NCBI GenBank assembly: GCA_041687675.1
Contig: JAWLBM010000018.1
Coordinates: 1-64,000, forward strand
Source: JAWLBM01 sp041687675
GTDB taxonomy: Bacteria; Pseudomonadota; Alphaproteobacteria; Rhizobiales; Pleomorphomonadaceae
DNA: 64,000 nt
Direction of reading: 5' to 3'
Part shown: positions 15,572 to 24,942 of the stretch, one piece after another
How positions within the stretch are numbered: position 1 is the first letter of the stretch
How the letters are laid out: each line of letters starts with the position of its first letter
Notes under the pieces: model-generated
Told to the model about the DNA's origin: nothing
The model's input: only the letters and a program-made list of their open reading frames with translations
Database searches by the model: none
Made by a program: the position numbers and the translations under genes

Positions 15572-16723
15572 CTATCGTCGTCTGTGGCCGGTTTCCAGAC
15601 GCCGCTCCATATACATGGAGTAGCGGGACATGCCGAAGCAGAAGACGAAGAAGACGAGCCCGGCGAAGACGAAGCCCGTCTTCGGCACGCTGGGCGCGGC
15701 CCAGTTCGCGTCGGTGAAGTTGAGCTGCACGATGCCGAGCACGTCGAACAGGCCGATGATCAGCACCAGCGAGGTGTCCTTGAAGAGGGCGATGAACGAG
15801 TTCACGATCCCGGGGATCACGATCTTCAGCGCCTGCGGCAGGACGATCAGCCCCATGGTCTGCCAGTAGCCGAGGCCGACGGCGGCCCCCGCCTCGTACT
15901 GCCCCTTCGGAATCGCCTGCAGGCCGCCGCGCACCGTCTCCGCCATGTAGGCGGCGGAGAACAGGGCGACGCCGATCAGGGCACGGAGCAGCTTGTCGAA
16001 GTTGACGCCCGAGGGCAGGAACAGCGGCAGCATCACCGAGGCCATGAACAGCACGGTGATCAGCGGCACGCCGCGCCAGAACTCGATGAAGATCACCGAG
16101 AAGGCCTTCACGATCGGCAGCTTCGAGCGCCGCCCCAGCGCCAGCAGGATGCCGAGCGGCAGCGAGGCGACGATGCCGCTGACCGCCACCACCAGCGTCA
16201 CCAGCAGGCCGCCCCACAGCGAGGTCTCGACGACCGCCAGCCCGAACCCGCCGTAGAGCAGGACATAGGCGAGCACCGGGAACACGAACAGCATGAAGAC
16301 GGCGGTCGGCCGCTTGAACGGGATCTTTGGTACCGCCAGCATGACGAGGCCGATGGCGAAGATGAGCCCGGTGAGGTCCACCCGCCAGCGCTCCTCCAGC
16401 GGATAGCGGCCGTAGATGAACTGGCCGAACTTGGCGTTGACGAAGGCCCAGCAGGCGCCGACCTCCTCCGCCGGCAGGCAGGCCTCGCGGTCCTCGCCCG
16501 TCCACACCGCGTCGATGAACAGCCACCGGATCAGCGGCGGGACCATCCAGGCGAGCAGGAGCGCGGTGGCCAGCGTGATCGCCGCGTTGAGCGGCGAGGA
16601 GAACAGGTTCTCCCGCATCCAGCGCACGGGGCCGATGCTGCCGCCCGGCGGCGGCGCCGGAGGCAGGAAGCTGTCGCGGGTCCAGGAGGTGGCGACGGGA
16701 CGGCCGGAGACGATGTCGGTCAT
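15572..16723 (-). CDS. aapM: General L-amino-acid ABC transporter, permease
   Basis: A 383-residue permease of the HisM/GlnP type. After a ~30-residue cytoplasmic start come several helices, including a long non-conserved N-terminal membrane part. The conserved C-terminal permease domain carries the coupling-helix motif EAGAAVGLGYWQTMGLIVLP (EAA loop, about residue 285). Length and split organisation fit AapM, which pairs with AapQ. The start lies 10 nt after the aapQ stop, so the two are tightly coupled. Confidence 0.92.
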   Translation of the reverse strand: MTDIVSGRPVATSWTRDSFLPPAPPPGGSIGPVRWMRENLFSSPLNAAITLATALLLAWMVPPLIRWLFIDAVWTGEDREACLPAEEVGACWAFVNAKFGQFIYGRYPLEERWRVDLTGLIFAIGLVMLAVPKIPFKRPTAVFMLFVFPVLAYVLLYGGFGLAVVETSLWGGLLVTLVVAVSGIVASLPLGILLALGRRSKLPIVKAFSVIFIEFWRGVPLITVLFMASVMLPLFLPSGVNFDKLLRALIGVALFSAAYMAETVRGGLQAIPKGQYEAGAAVGLGYWQTMGLIVLPQALKIVIPGIVNSFIALFKDTSLVLIIGLFDVLGIVQLNFTDANWAAPSVPKTGFVFAGLVFFVFCFGMSRYSMYMERRLETGHRRR

Positions 16724-16733
16724 GGCGGCCTCC

Positions 16734-17936
16734 TCAGCGCTCGACCAGCGCGACGCGCGCGTTGAACCAGTTCATGAAGGCCGCCGTTGCGAGGCTCAGC
16801 GTCAGGTACACCGCCATCGTCATGAAGATCACCTCCACCGCCCGGCCGGTGATGTTGAGCGTCGAGCCGGCGAAGACGGCGACGAGGTCCGGGTAGCCGA
16901 CGGCCACGGCCAGCGAGGAGTTCTTGGTGAGGTTGAGGTACTGGCTGGTCAGCGGCGGGATGATCACCCGCATCGCCTGCGGCACGACGACGAGCCGCAT
17001 GATCAGGCCGTCGCGGAGCCCCAGCGCGCGGCCCGCCTCGGTCTGCCCGTGCGAGATGGCGAGGATGCCCGCGCGCACCACCTCGGCGATGAAGGCCGCG
17101 GTGTAGATCGACAGGCCGAGCAGCAGCGCCATCAGCTCCGGCTTGAGCGCGAGGCCGCCAACGAAGTTGAAGCCCTGGAGCTCGGGGACGTGCCAGGCGA
17201 GCGGCTGGCCGGTGACGAGATAGGCGCCGGCCGTCAGCACGACGAGCAGGCCGAGCCCTGCGCGGAAGGACGGGAACGGCTGGCCGGTGGCCATCTGCCG
17301 CGCCCGCGCCCATCGCCGGATCGCGATCCAGCCGACGATCCCGGCGACGAAGGCGCCGACCACGATGGAGAAGCCCGGCTCCGGGTCCGCCCAGGGGATG
17401 ATCAGGCCGCGGTTGGAGAGGTTGGAGCCGAACGGCAGCTCGATGCCCTGGCGCGGGCCGGGCAGCACCGAAAGCACCGCCTTGTACCAGAACAGCAGCT
17501 GCAGCAGCAGCGGGATGTTGCGGAACACCTCGACGTAGACCGTCGCCACCCTGGCCAGCAGCCAGTTCGGCGACAGCCGGGCGATGCCGACGAGGAAGCC
17601 GAGGATGGTCGCGACGACGACGCCCAGCACCGCCACGATCAGCGTGTTGAGGAGGCTGACGAGAAAGGCGCGGCCGTGGCTGTCGTCGATCGAATAGGGG
17701 ATCGGCGTCTGGGCGATGTCGAAGCCGGCGCGGTTCCAGAGGAAGTCGAAGCCGGAGGCGATGTTCGCCGCTCGCAGGTTCTCGACGACGTTCCCCGTCA
17801 CCCACCAGATGAAACCGATCACCGCGGCGAGCAGCAGGACCTGGAAGACGGCCCCGCGGACGCTGGGGTCGTAGATCAGCGAGCCGGATCCGGACCGTAC
17901 GGATCGCGGCAGGGGTGCGGTCTCGCGGATGGCCAT
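16734..17936 (-). CDS. aapQ: General L-amino-acid ABC transporter, permease
   Basis: A 400-residue permease from ATG 17936; GGGAGGAGG eight nt upstream fixes the start. About eight hydrophobic segments are present, and the EAA coupling motif reads EAGRALGLRDGLIMRLVVVP. It pairs with AapM to form the channel for L-amino acids delivered by AapJ. A 172-nt gap with a strong hairpin separates it from aapJ, whereas aapM follows after only 10 nt. Confidence 0.92.
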   Translation of the reverse strand: MAIRETAPLPRSVRSGSGSLIYDPSVRGAVFQVLLLAAVIGFIWWVTGNVVENLRAANIASGFDFLWNRAGFDIAQTPIPYSIDDSHGRAFLVSLLNTLIVAVLGVVVATILGFLVGIARLSPNWLLARVATVYVEVFRNIPLLLQLLFWYKAVLSVLPGPRQGIELPFGSNLSNRGLIIPWADPEPGFSIVVGAFVAGIVGWIAIRRWARARQMATGQPFPSFRAGLGLLVVLTAGAYLVTGQPLAWHVPELQGFNFVGGLALKPELMALLLGLSIYTAAFIAEVVRAGILAISHGQTEAGRALGLRDGLIMRLVVVPQAMRVIIPPLTSQYLNLTKNSSLAVAVGYPDLVAVFAGSTLNITGRAVEVIFMTMAVYLTLSLATAAFMNWFNARVALVER

Positions 17937-18071
17937 GGGGACGCCTCCTCCCGGGGATCTCTCGGTCACCCGATTGCGCGGCCGGATGCCGGGCTGGCTG
18001 GTCGCGCGGCGTCAGAAGCCGGCTCCCGGACCCGATCCGGACGGTTCCGCCCGGCGACGGGCCGGGCGGTC

Positions 18072-18097
18072 GGGGCGCCGGATCACTCCGGCGCCCC
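18072..18097 (-). terminator. Perfect hairpin between aapJ and aapQ
   Basis: GGGGCGCCGGA-TCAC-TCCGGCGCCCC is a perfect 11-bp stem with a four-base loop, beginning 11 nt after the aapJ stop. No T-run follows on the minus strand. Intercistronic hairpins after a binding-protein gene commonly protect the upstream message, or act as partial terminators, to give excess binding protein. That role is inferred here. Confidence 0.65.
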
Positions 18098-18108
18098 TCG
18101 CCTTCAGG

Positions 18109-19134
18109 TCAGCGGACCGGGGGGGCGTACTGGATGCCGCCCTCGGACCAGAGGGCGTTGAGACCGCGGTCGATCTTCAGCGGCGAGCTGGCGCCGACGT
18201 TGCGATCGAAGATCTCGCCGTAGTTGCCGACGCCCTTGATCACGTTCAGCGCCCAGTCCGGGCCGAGGCCGATGGCGGCGCCGAAGTCGCCGTCCTTGCC
18301 GAGCAGGCGCTTGACCTCTGGATTGGTGGAGTTGGCCGCCATGTCCTCGACGTTGGCCTGGGTGACGCCGTGCTCCTCGGCGTTGATCAGCGCGTAGTGC
18401 ACCCAGCGCACCAGGCTCTCCCACTGGTCGTCGCCCTGGCGGACGGCGGGGCCGAGCGGCTCCTTGGAGATGATCTCCGGCAGGACGACGTGGTTGTCCG
18501 GGTTGGCGAGCTTCAGGCGGATCGAGTAGAGGCCCGAGGCGTCCGTCGTGTAGGCGTCGCAGCGCCCGGCGTCGTAGGCGGCGTCCGCCTCCTCCTGCTT
18601 CTCGAAGACCACCGGGTTGAAGCCGATGTTGTGCGCCCGGAAGTAGTCGGCGAGGTTGAGCTCGGTGGTGGTGCCGGACTGGACGCAGATGGACGCGCCG
18701 TCGAGTTCCTTGACCGAGCTGACGCCGAGATCCTTCTTCACCATGAAGCCCTGGCCGTCATAGTAGTTGGTGCCGGTGAAGGTCAGGCCGAGCTGGGTGT
18801 CGCGCGACATGGTGTTGGTCGAGTTGCGCGCCAGCACGTCGATCTCGCCGGACTGCAGCGCGGTGAAGCGCTCCTTGGCCGAGAGCGGGCTGAACTTGAC
18901 GGCGGTCGGATCGCCGAAGACCGCGGCGGCGACCGCGCGGCAGTAGTCGACGTCGAGGCCGGACCACTCGCCGGCGTCGTTCGGCGCGCCGAAGCCGAGC
19001 AGGCCGGCGCCGTTCACGCCGCATTGCACGAAGCCCTTCCCCTTGACGTCGTCGAGGGTGGCGGCCGATGCCGCCGTCGCCGCAACCGTGGCGAACGCGG
19101 CGCAGAGAAAGGCCGTCTTGAGTCTCGGATTCAT
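18109..19134 (-). CDS. aapJ: General L-amino-acid ABC transporter, periplasmic binding protein
   Basis: A 341-residue binding protein from ATG 19134 (GGGAGACCTGG upstream). The Sec signal peptide is LKTAFLCAAFATVAATAASA, cleaved near residue 24. The mature protein has the SBP_bac_3 fold with GLDVDYCRAVAAAVFGDP and SGEIDVLARNSTNT near the front and CDAYTTDASGLYSIR in the second lobe. It delivers L-amino acids to AapQMP. It heads the aapJQMP operon, opposite metC, as in other rhizobia. A candidate promoter lies about 265 bp upstream. Confidence 0.93.
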   Translation of the reverse strand: MNPRLKTAFLCAAFATVAATAASAATLDDVKGKGFVQCGVNGAGLLGFGAPNDAGEWSGLDVDYCRAVAAAVFGDPTAVKFSPLSAKERFTALQSGEIDVLARNSTNTMSRDTQLGLTFTGTNYYDGQGFMVKKDLGVSSVKELDGASICVQSGTTTELNLADYFRAHNIGFNPVVFEKQEEADAAYDAGRCDAYTTDASGLYSIRLKLANPDNHVVLPEIISKEPLGPAVRQGDDQWESLVRWVHYALINAEEHGVTQANVEDMAANSTNPEVKRLLGKDGDFGAAIGLGPDWALNVIKGVGNYGEIFDRNVGASSPLKIDRGLNALWSEGGIQYAPPVR

Positions 19135-19752
19135 CCAGGTCTCCCTTGTTGTGGTTCTCTCGTCCATTCCGATCCGCGTCCCGCCGCCGATCCCTGCCTC
19201 GCCCCCCGATGCGCGCTCCAGGATCTCCGACCGGCTCCCCCGCGGACGTCGGCCGGTTGCCCTATCCTTTGCCGGGCTGCCGGTCCAATTCCGATTCGGA
19301 GGAACTCATTCCATTTCTGAATGGGGCCCTTCACGAAAAACGATCGATTCCCACCGGGCGTGCTCGGGCGTCCGGCCCGACCCGCTCCGGCTGCGCCGAC
19401 TACAGTCCATTTGAATGTCAGCGTCAATACTTATGCGAACCCTGCGCAAAGGATCGCATCCTGCACTTGGAATAGGCACCCGGTGCGCACCAACAAGGCA
19501 CTCTCTGCCGGGCGTATCTATCAACAGTTCCGCATCAATACTTGACGCCCGCCCGCATTGTTGCGGCAAGGGTCGGATGCAAACTCGAAAAGGCCCGATC
19601 TTCGCTTTCGTCCCGGGTCCGGCGGCGAATTCGACGGACGCCCCCTGCCCGCCCTACTTCCGGCCCGCCCCGGGCCGCGCTATGTCCACACTCCGCGAAG
19701 CAGGCCACTCCGGCACGCCGGCCTGCCGCAAACCCGCCAGAGGACCGAGAAG
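19135..19752. promoter_or_regulatory. Divergent aapJ-metC regulatory region
   Basis: This 618-bp gap has no convincing gene. It is much less GC-rich than the surroundings between about 19300 and 19560. It contains a candidate leftward sigma-70 promoter (19399-19427) and a short inverted repeat CCATT-TCTG-AATGG near 19313-19326, downstream of that promoter in the presumed aapJ leader. I looked for a SAM-II-type riboswitch before metC and did not see its conserved core. Confidence 0.5.
19399..19427 (-). promoter_or_regulatory. Candidate sigma-70 promoter of aapJQMP
   Basis: On the minus strand TTGACG (19422-19427) and TGTAGT (19399-19404) are separated by exactly 17 nt. Transcription from here would give an aapJ leader of about 255 nt, long enough for leader-based control. 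This is a pattern match only. Confidence 0.45.
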
Positions 19753-20934
19753 ATGTCCGAATCCCGCAACTTGCACGGCCGCTCCGTCGAGACCCGGCTT
19801 GCGCACGGCGGACGCGACCCGCGACGCCAGCACGGCTTCGTCAACCCGCCCGTCTACCATGGCTCCACGGTCACCTTCCCCGACCTCGAGACCATGCTGA
19901 AGGGGGCGCAGCCCTACGTCTACGGGCGGCGCGGCACGCCGACGAGCGACGCCCTCGCCTCGCTGCTCGCCGAACTCGACGGCGCCGCGGGCGTCGCGCT
20001 GGTGCCGTCCGGGCTCGCGGCGATCTCGACGGCGCTCCTCTCCGTCCTCTCCGCCGGCGACCACCTCCTCGTCACCGACAGCGCCTACCAGCCCGGCCGC
20101 CATTTCTGCGACACCGTGCTGAAGCGGCTCGGGGTCGAGACCACCTACTACGACCCTCTGGCCGGCGCCGGGATCGAGGCGCTGGTGCGTCCGCAGACGC
20201 GGGCGATCCTGATGGAGTCGCCCGGCTCGCAGACCTTCGAGGTGCAGGACGTGCCGGCCATCGTCGAGGTGGCCAGGCGCCGTTCGCTGCGCACCATCGT
20301 CGACAACACCTGGGCGACGCCGCTGTTCTTCCGCCCGCTGGACCTCGGCGTCGACATCGCCTTCATGGCCGGAACGAAGTATGTGGTCGGCCACTCCGAC
20401 GTCATGATCGGCTCGATCGCCGCCAACGCGGACGCCTGGCCGGCGGTGAAGCACACCACCGGGACCCTCGGCCTCTGCGTCGGCCCGGACGACATCAACC
20501 TGTCGCTGCGCGGGCTCAGGACGATGAAGGTCCGCCTCGACCGCCACCAGGCCTCCGCCCTGCGGATCGCGGACTGGCTGCGCGGCCGGCCGGAGGTTGC
20601 GCGGGTGCTGCACCCGGGGCTGCCGGACGACCCCGGCCATGCCCTTTGGAAACGGGATTTCAGCGGGTCCAGCGGCCTGTTCTCCTTCCTGACGAAGCCC
20701 TGCCCGATGGACGCGATCCGGGCGATGCTCGACGGCCTGGAGCTCTTCGGGCTCGGCTACAGCTGGGGCGGCTTCGAGAGCCTCGCGATCTGGGCGGACC
20801 CGCGCCCCTATCGCACGGCGACGCGCTGGGAGGATCCGGGCCACCTCATCCGCCTGCACATCGGCCTCGAGGACCCGGCCGACCTCGAGGCGGACCTCGC
20901 CGCCGGCCTCGACCGCCTCGCCGCCGCCTGCTGA
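19753..20934 (+). CDS. metC: Cystathionine beta-lyase (PLP-dependent)
   Basis: A 393-residue Cys/Met metabolism PLP enzyme from ATG 19753 (AGAGGA upstream). Features: VYHGSTVTFPDLE, the PLP-phosphate region VPSGLAAIST (about 84-93), VDNTWATPLFF (183-193), and the Schiff-base Lys209 in MAGTKYVVGHSD. GYSWGGFESL near residue 335 fits cystathionine beta-lyases. It cleaves cystathionine to homocysteine, pyruvate and ammonia in methionine synthesis. It is divergent from aapJ, an arrangement recalled from other rhizobia. It converges with the glycosyltransferase gene with only 6 nt between stops. Confidence 0.9.
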   Translation: MSESRNLHGRSVETRLAHGGRDPRRQHGFVNPPVYHGSTVTFPDLETMLKGAQPYVYGRRGTPTSDALASLLAELDGAAGVALVPSGLAAISTALLSVLSAGDHLLVTDSAYQPGRHFCDTVLKRLGVETTYYDPLAGAGIEALVRPQTRAILMESPGSQTFEVQDVPAIVEVARRRSLRTIVDNTWATPLFFRPLDLGVDIAFMAGTKYVVGHSDVMIGSIAANADAWPAVKHTTGTLGLCVGPDDINLSLRGLRTMKVRLDRHQASALRIADWLRGRPEVARVLHPGLPDDPGHALWKRDFSGSSGLFSFLTKPCPMDAIRAMLDGLELFGLGYSWGGFESLAIWADPRPYRTATRWEDPGHLIRLHIGLEDPADLEADLAAGLDRLAAAC

Positions 20935-20940
20935 GGCGGC

Positions 20941-22650
20941 TCAGCCGCCCCGGGCGTGCACCGCGAACGTGCGCGGCCGCCAGGCGTCGATGCTGCGGCC
21001 GGTGACCACGGCCGCCGGCTCTCCCGCCCCCGTCGCCGCGCGGAACGCCGCGTCCTCCTCCGCCGGCACCAAGGCCACCGCGCAGGCGACCCCGGCGAAC
21101 AGACCGGCCGCCTCGCCGCTGTCGACGAAGCGGGCGTCGCGGCCGAGCCGCAGGCGAAGGTCCGGCGCGGGGGTAACGGCGGCCAGAACCAGCGGGGCCT
21201 CGCAAGGGGCGGCCGCCTCCAGCGCCTCGGCGAGGCGATCGGCCAGCCGGAGCTGCGAGGCATGCGGCAGCAGCACGGCGAGGCCCAGCGAGACCGCGAA
21301 GGCTGCCGCGAGCACCGTCGCCCCGACGCCGGCGGCGAAGCGTCCGTGCAGCAGGAACCAGGCCGCCGCGAAGGCGATCATCACCGCGACGAGGCCGACG
21401 ACGATCCCGGCCGGGTCGGCGTGGCCCTCGACCACCACGAAGACCGCGTTGAGCCCGAAGGCGAGGATCGCCACGCCCGCCGCCACGTAGCCGTAGCCGA
21501 TCCTGACCGACCAGCGTCGCGCCGGCTCGACGACGGCGCTGGCCGCGATCCCGACCAGCAGCGCGACCGCCGGCAGGAACGGCAGCACGTCGTCCGGCAG
21601 CTTGGCCGGGATCGCCTCGACGGCGATCCAGCCCGGCAGGATCCAGGCCGAAAGGAACACGACGGCGCGCCGGGTGGGCGCCGTGAGGCGGCTCAGCGCC
21701 GGCATCGCGAAGACCAGCGGCAGGAAGGCCGAGAGCGGCCAGAAGGTGACGATCGCGACCAGCAGGTGGGAGCCGGGCGGCGCTCGGTAGGGCGGCGGCG
21801 CCCCGGCGATCTCCCCCGTGAGGACGCCGAGGACGCCGGCGGAAAACCCGTCCTCCGCGACCAGCCCGACGCCGACCCACCAGGGGACGACGATCAGGGC
21901 CGTCCAGGCGATCCCCTTCAGCGGGTCCAGCGCCCGGATCCGCGCCAGCGAGCGGTCCGCGAGCAGCATGGCCGCGAGGACCGGCAGCACGACCAGGAGG
22001 ATCGCCGGGCCCTTGGCAAGGAGCCCCAGCCCGAGCGCGGTCCAGAACACCGCGTTGCGGCCGAGCGCCCGCGACGGCGTCTCCGCCGTCCAGACCGCGG
22101 CGAGCGACCAGCCGGCCGCGGTCACCGTCGCGAGCAGGATCGCGTCCGGCCCGGCGAGGCGGGCCTCGACGCCGAGGAGGACTGTGGCGGTGGCGAGCAG
22201 GGCGGCCGTGAGCCCGGCCGCCCGCCCGGCGAGCAGCACCCCCGTCGCATAGGTGAGCAGCACCGCGAGCACGGCGCCCGCCAGCGAGGGCAGCCGGTGG
22301 ATCCAGAGCGGCGCGTCGGGGCCGGTCCCCATCGCCGTGACCGCGAGCCACTGGAGCCAGCGGGCGAGCACCGGGCCCGGGTCTCCCGGCTCGTCCGGGG
22401 TGCGGATGCCGAGGAGGTCGCCCGACGCCACCATCTGCCGGCTCGCCTCGACGAGGCGGGCCTCCTCGCCGTCGACGACCGGCAACGCGGCGATCCCCGG
22501 CAGGAGGACGGCGAGCGCCACGGCGAGGACCAGCAGCACGTCGCCGGTCCGGACCAGCCGGCCCTGCCGGCGCCCGCCCGCCGCAGGGGGGGTCGACCCC
22601 GCGGCCCCGCCCCCGTTCGCCCCGTTGGTCCCGACGGATGTGTCAGACAT
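20941..22650 (-). CDS. GT39/ArnT-like membrane glycosyltransferase
   Basis: A 569-residue polytopic protein from ATG 22650. After a ~35-residue Gly/Ala/Pro-rich cytoplasmic start comes a first helix, then the catalytic first periplasmic loop with DGEEARLVEASRQM, the acidic motif expected in dolichyl-phosphate mannosyltransferase-like (PMT/ArnT) GT-C enzymes. About ten further hydrophobic segments follow, then a ~100-residue C-terminal soluble part containing LPHASQLRLADRLAEAL. GT39-type enzymes move a sugar from a polyprenyl phosphate to lipid A or protein. The acceptor here is unknown. Confidence 0.78.
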   Translation of the reverse strand: MSDTSVGTNGANGGGAAGSTPPAAGGRRQGRLVRTGDVLLVLAVALAVLLPGIAALPVVDGEEARLVEASRQMVASGDLLGIRTPDEPGDPGPVLARWLQWLAVTAMGTGPDAPLWIHRLPSLAGAVLAVLLTYATGVLLAGRAAGLTAALLATATVLLGVEARLAGPDAILLATVTAAGWSLAAVWTAETPSRALGRNAVFWTALGLGLLAKGPAILLVVLPVLAAMLLADRSLARIRALDPLKGIAWTALIVVPWWVGVGLVAEDGFSAGVLGVLTGEIAGAPPPYRAPPGSHLLVAIVTFWPLSAFLPLVFAMPALSRLTAPTRRAVVFLSAWILPGWIAVEAIPAKLPDDVLPFLPAVALLVGIAASAVVEPARRWSVRIGYGYVAAGVAILAFGLNAVFVVVEGHADPAGIVVGLVAVMIAFAAAWFLLHGRFAAGVGATVLAAAFAVSLGLAVLLPHASQLRLADRLAEALEAAAPCEAPLVLAAVTPAPDLRLRLGRDARFVDSGEAAGLFAGVACAVALVPAEEDAAFRAATGAGEPAAVVTGRSIDAWRPRTFAVHARGG

Positions 22651-22847
22651 CGCTCTCTCCGCCCCTCGGCGCGACCACCGATCGCAGGCGCGGTCGTCGA
22701 TTGCAAGACGCCGCATCGGGCGGCGGCCATGCATAGCCGGACCGGGGCGGCGCGCGCCCTGCTGCAGATTCCGACACGTTCGCCATGGTTTGCGCCGAAT
22801 TGCCGACCTACACTGCCGGCTTCGCAGAAACCGCACGAGAGGAGCGC

Positions 22848-24743
22848 ATGGAACAGATCGCGAGCGCGAACTTGGGACTTGCGCTCGGCGCCCTGATGGT
22901 GCTCGCGGGGATCCTGTCGAGCCTGATCGCCACGCGCTTCGGCACCCCGCTGCTGCTGGTGTTCCTCGTCATCGGCATGCTCGCAGGGGAGGACGGCCCC
23001 GGCGGCATCCCCTTCGACAACTACCAGGCGACCTACCTGATCGGCTCCTGCGCGCTGGCCGTGATCCTGTTCGACGGCGGCCTGCGGACGAAAATGGCGA
23101 CCATCCGCAGCGCGCTCGGGCCGGCGGTGACCCTCGCCACGGCTGGCGTGTTCCTGACCGCCTTCGTCGTCGGCCTGTTCGCGAAAGTCGCCTTCGGCTT
23201 CAGCTGGCCGCACGCACTGCTGCTCGGCGCGGTCGTGTCGTCCACCGACGCCGCCGCCGTGTTCTTCCTGCTGAAGACCGGCGGGCTGCAGCTCCGCCCG
23301 CCGATCGGCGCGATCCTCGAGGTCGAATCGGGCTCCAACGACCCGGTCGCCGTGTTCCTGGCCATCGTGCTGACCGGGGTCGCGCTGTCCGGCGACGGCG
23401 GCGGATGGCAGGAGATCGCCCTCGCGCTCCTCCAGCAGGCCGCCCTCGGCGCGATCCTCGGCGTCGCGCTCGGGCTCGCCACGGTGTTCCTGCTGAACTG
23501 GCTCCGCCTGCAGGCGGGCCTGCATCCCCTGTTCGTCGCGGTGATGGCGATCGCCATCTTCGCCGCCGTGGCCCTCGTCGGCGGCTCGGGATTCCTCGCC
23601 GTCTACGTGGCGGGGCTGGTGGTCGGCAACCGGCCGGTCCGCGCCTTTCCCTCGATCGTGAACTTCCACGACACCGCCACCTGGCTCTCGCAGATCGTGA
23701 TGTTCCTCGTCCTCGGCCTCCTGGTGACGCCGAGCCGGCTCCTGGAGTACGCCGTGCCGGGGCTCCTCGTCTCGGTCTTCCTGATCCTCGTCGCCCGGCC
23801 CGCGGCGGTCTGGCTCTGCCTGAAGCCGTTCGGCTTCACCGGCCGCGAGATCGGCTTCATCTCCTGGGTGGGCCTGCGCGGCGCCGTGTCGATCTTCCTC
23901 GCCGCCATCCCCACGCTCGCCGGGGTCCCGGGCGCCGAGATGTTCTTCAACGTCGCCTTCTTCGTGGTGATGGTCTCGCTGGTGGTGCAGGGCTGGACCG
24001 TGGCGCCGGCGGCCCGCCGCCTCGGCATGGCGCTGAAGCGCCCGGCGGCGCCGAGCGCCCGGGTGGAGATCGACCTCCCGGGCCAGAGCGAGAAGGAACT
24101 GATCGGCTACGAGATCGTCGACGACAGTTTCGTCGCCCTCAGGCCCGGCTCCCTGCCCGGCTGGCTGAAGCCGGTCCTGGTGGTGCGCGGCGGCGACGTC
24201 CGGAACGCCGCCGAGGCGGGCGAGCTGGAGGTGGGCGACTACGCCTACTTCCTCGCCCCGCCCGACCGGGTCCGCCGGCTCGACCGCCTGTTCGCGCCGC
24301 TGCCGCCCGACGCGGTGGTGGCCGCCCGGCGATCGGTGTTCGGCGAATTCCCGATCGCCGGCGACGCCCCGCTTGGGGAGCTCGCCGCCTTCTACGACCT
24401 CGCGCTGCCGGACGACCTCGCCGGCGCGACCGTCGGCGAGGCCTTCGCCCGTCGCCACGGCCAGAAGCTGCGCGCCGGCAACCGCATCGACCTCGGCGCC
24501 CTGGCGGCCATCGTGGCCCGCGAGGTGGAGGGACATGTGCTCGTCCGCGCCGGCCTGCGGCTCGACGACATCGCCGACCCCTCGCTGCCCCGGCCGGCCC
24601 CCCGGCGGCTGAGGCTGCTCGACAGGCTGCTGTCCGCCGTCCCGGCAGCGAGCGCCGACGCCGGAGCATCGCCGGCACCGGGTCCGCCTGCCGCGCCGCC
24701 CCCCGCGCAGCGGCCGGCGCCGGCGCCCGGACGCGCCTCCTGA
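22848..24743 (+). CDS. Potassium/proton antiporter, NhaP2/CvrA type
   Basis: A 631-residue protein from ATG 22848 (GAGAGGAG upstream). Residues ~1-400 form the CPA1 Na+/H+ exchanger domain, with VSSTDAAAVFFLL and ESGSNDPVAVFLAIVLT containing the transport Asp residues. Residues ~425-500 look like a TrkA-C (RCK) domain (EKELIGYEIVDDSFVALRPG), and residues ~515-600 like a CorC/HlyC-type C-terminal domain (GDAPLGELAAFYDLALPD). This order is that of NhaP2 K+/H+ antiporters, which export K+ under hyperosmotic or alkaline recovery conditions. The end (about 605-631) is a Pro/Ala tail. Confidence 0.85.
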   Translation: MEQIASANLGLALGALMVLAGILSSLIATRFGTPLLLVFLVIGMLAGEDGPGGIPFDNYQATYLIGSCALAVILFDGGLRTKMATIRSALGPAVTLATAGVFLTAFVVGLFAKVAFGFSWPHALLLGAVVSSTDAAAVFFLLKTGGLQLRPPIGAILEVESGSNDPVAVFLAIVLTGVALSGDGGGWQEIALALLQQAALGAILGVALGLATVFLLNWLRLQAGLHPLFVAVMAIAIFAAVALVGGSGFLAVYVAGLVVGNRPVRAFPSIVNFHDTATWLSQIVMFLVLGLLVTPSRLLEYAVPGLLVSVFLILVARPAAVWLCLKPFGFTGREIGFISWVGLRGAVSIFLAAIPTLAGVPGAEMFFNVAFFVVMVSLVVQGWTVAPAARRLGMALKRPAAPSARVEIDLPGQSEKELIGYEIVDDSFVALRPGSLPGWLKPVLVVRGGDVRNAAEAGELEVGDYAYFLAPPDRVRRLDRLFAPLPPDAVVAARRSVFGEFPIAGDAPLGELAAFYDLALPDDLAGATVGEAFARRHGQKLRAGNRIDLGALAAIVAREVEGHVLVRAGLRLDDIADPSLPRPAPRRLRLLDRLLSAVPAASADAGASPAPGPPAAPPPAQRPAPAPGRAS

Positions 24744-24916
24744 CCGACCCGGGCGCGCCCGGAGCCGGGGCGCTGGGTCGCCAGGCGGCCGCCCGCCGGG
24801 CCTGACAGCTGGCGCCGGCCATATCTGTTCACGTTGTTTACCTTATTCTACATTCAATATGTTTGATCCTCAGGCAAGCTCCCGCGCCATCGGCAAAATC
24901 ACGCGAAGCCCTTGCG

Positions 24917-24931
24917 GAACACAGGCAGAAC
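24917..24931. promoter_or_regulatory. LexA box (GAAC-N7-GAAC) upstream of lexA
   Basis: GAAC (24917-24920) and GAAC (24928-24931) are separated by seven bases, the direct-repeat LexA operator known for rhizobia and related Alphaproteobacteria (read GTTC-N7-GTTC on the other strand). It lies 86 bp before lexA and points to autoregulation. Confidence 0.75.
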
Positions 24932-24942
24932 ATGATAATCCT

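Noticed and set aside
19560..19752. Possible SAM-II-type riboswitch before metC
   Set aside because: The conserved pseudoknot core expected for that RNA was not found in this stretch; only the expected location suggested it.
22122..24536. Long minus-strand open frame opposite the K+/H+ antiporter
   Set aside because: It overlaps a clear antiporter gene completely and encodes a His/Arg/Glu-rich sequence without homology signs.
24827..24841. Third LexA-like site (GTTC-N7-TTAC)
   Set aside because: Two mismatches in the second half-site; too weak beside the perfect site at 24917.
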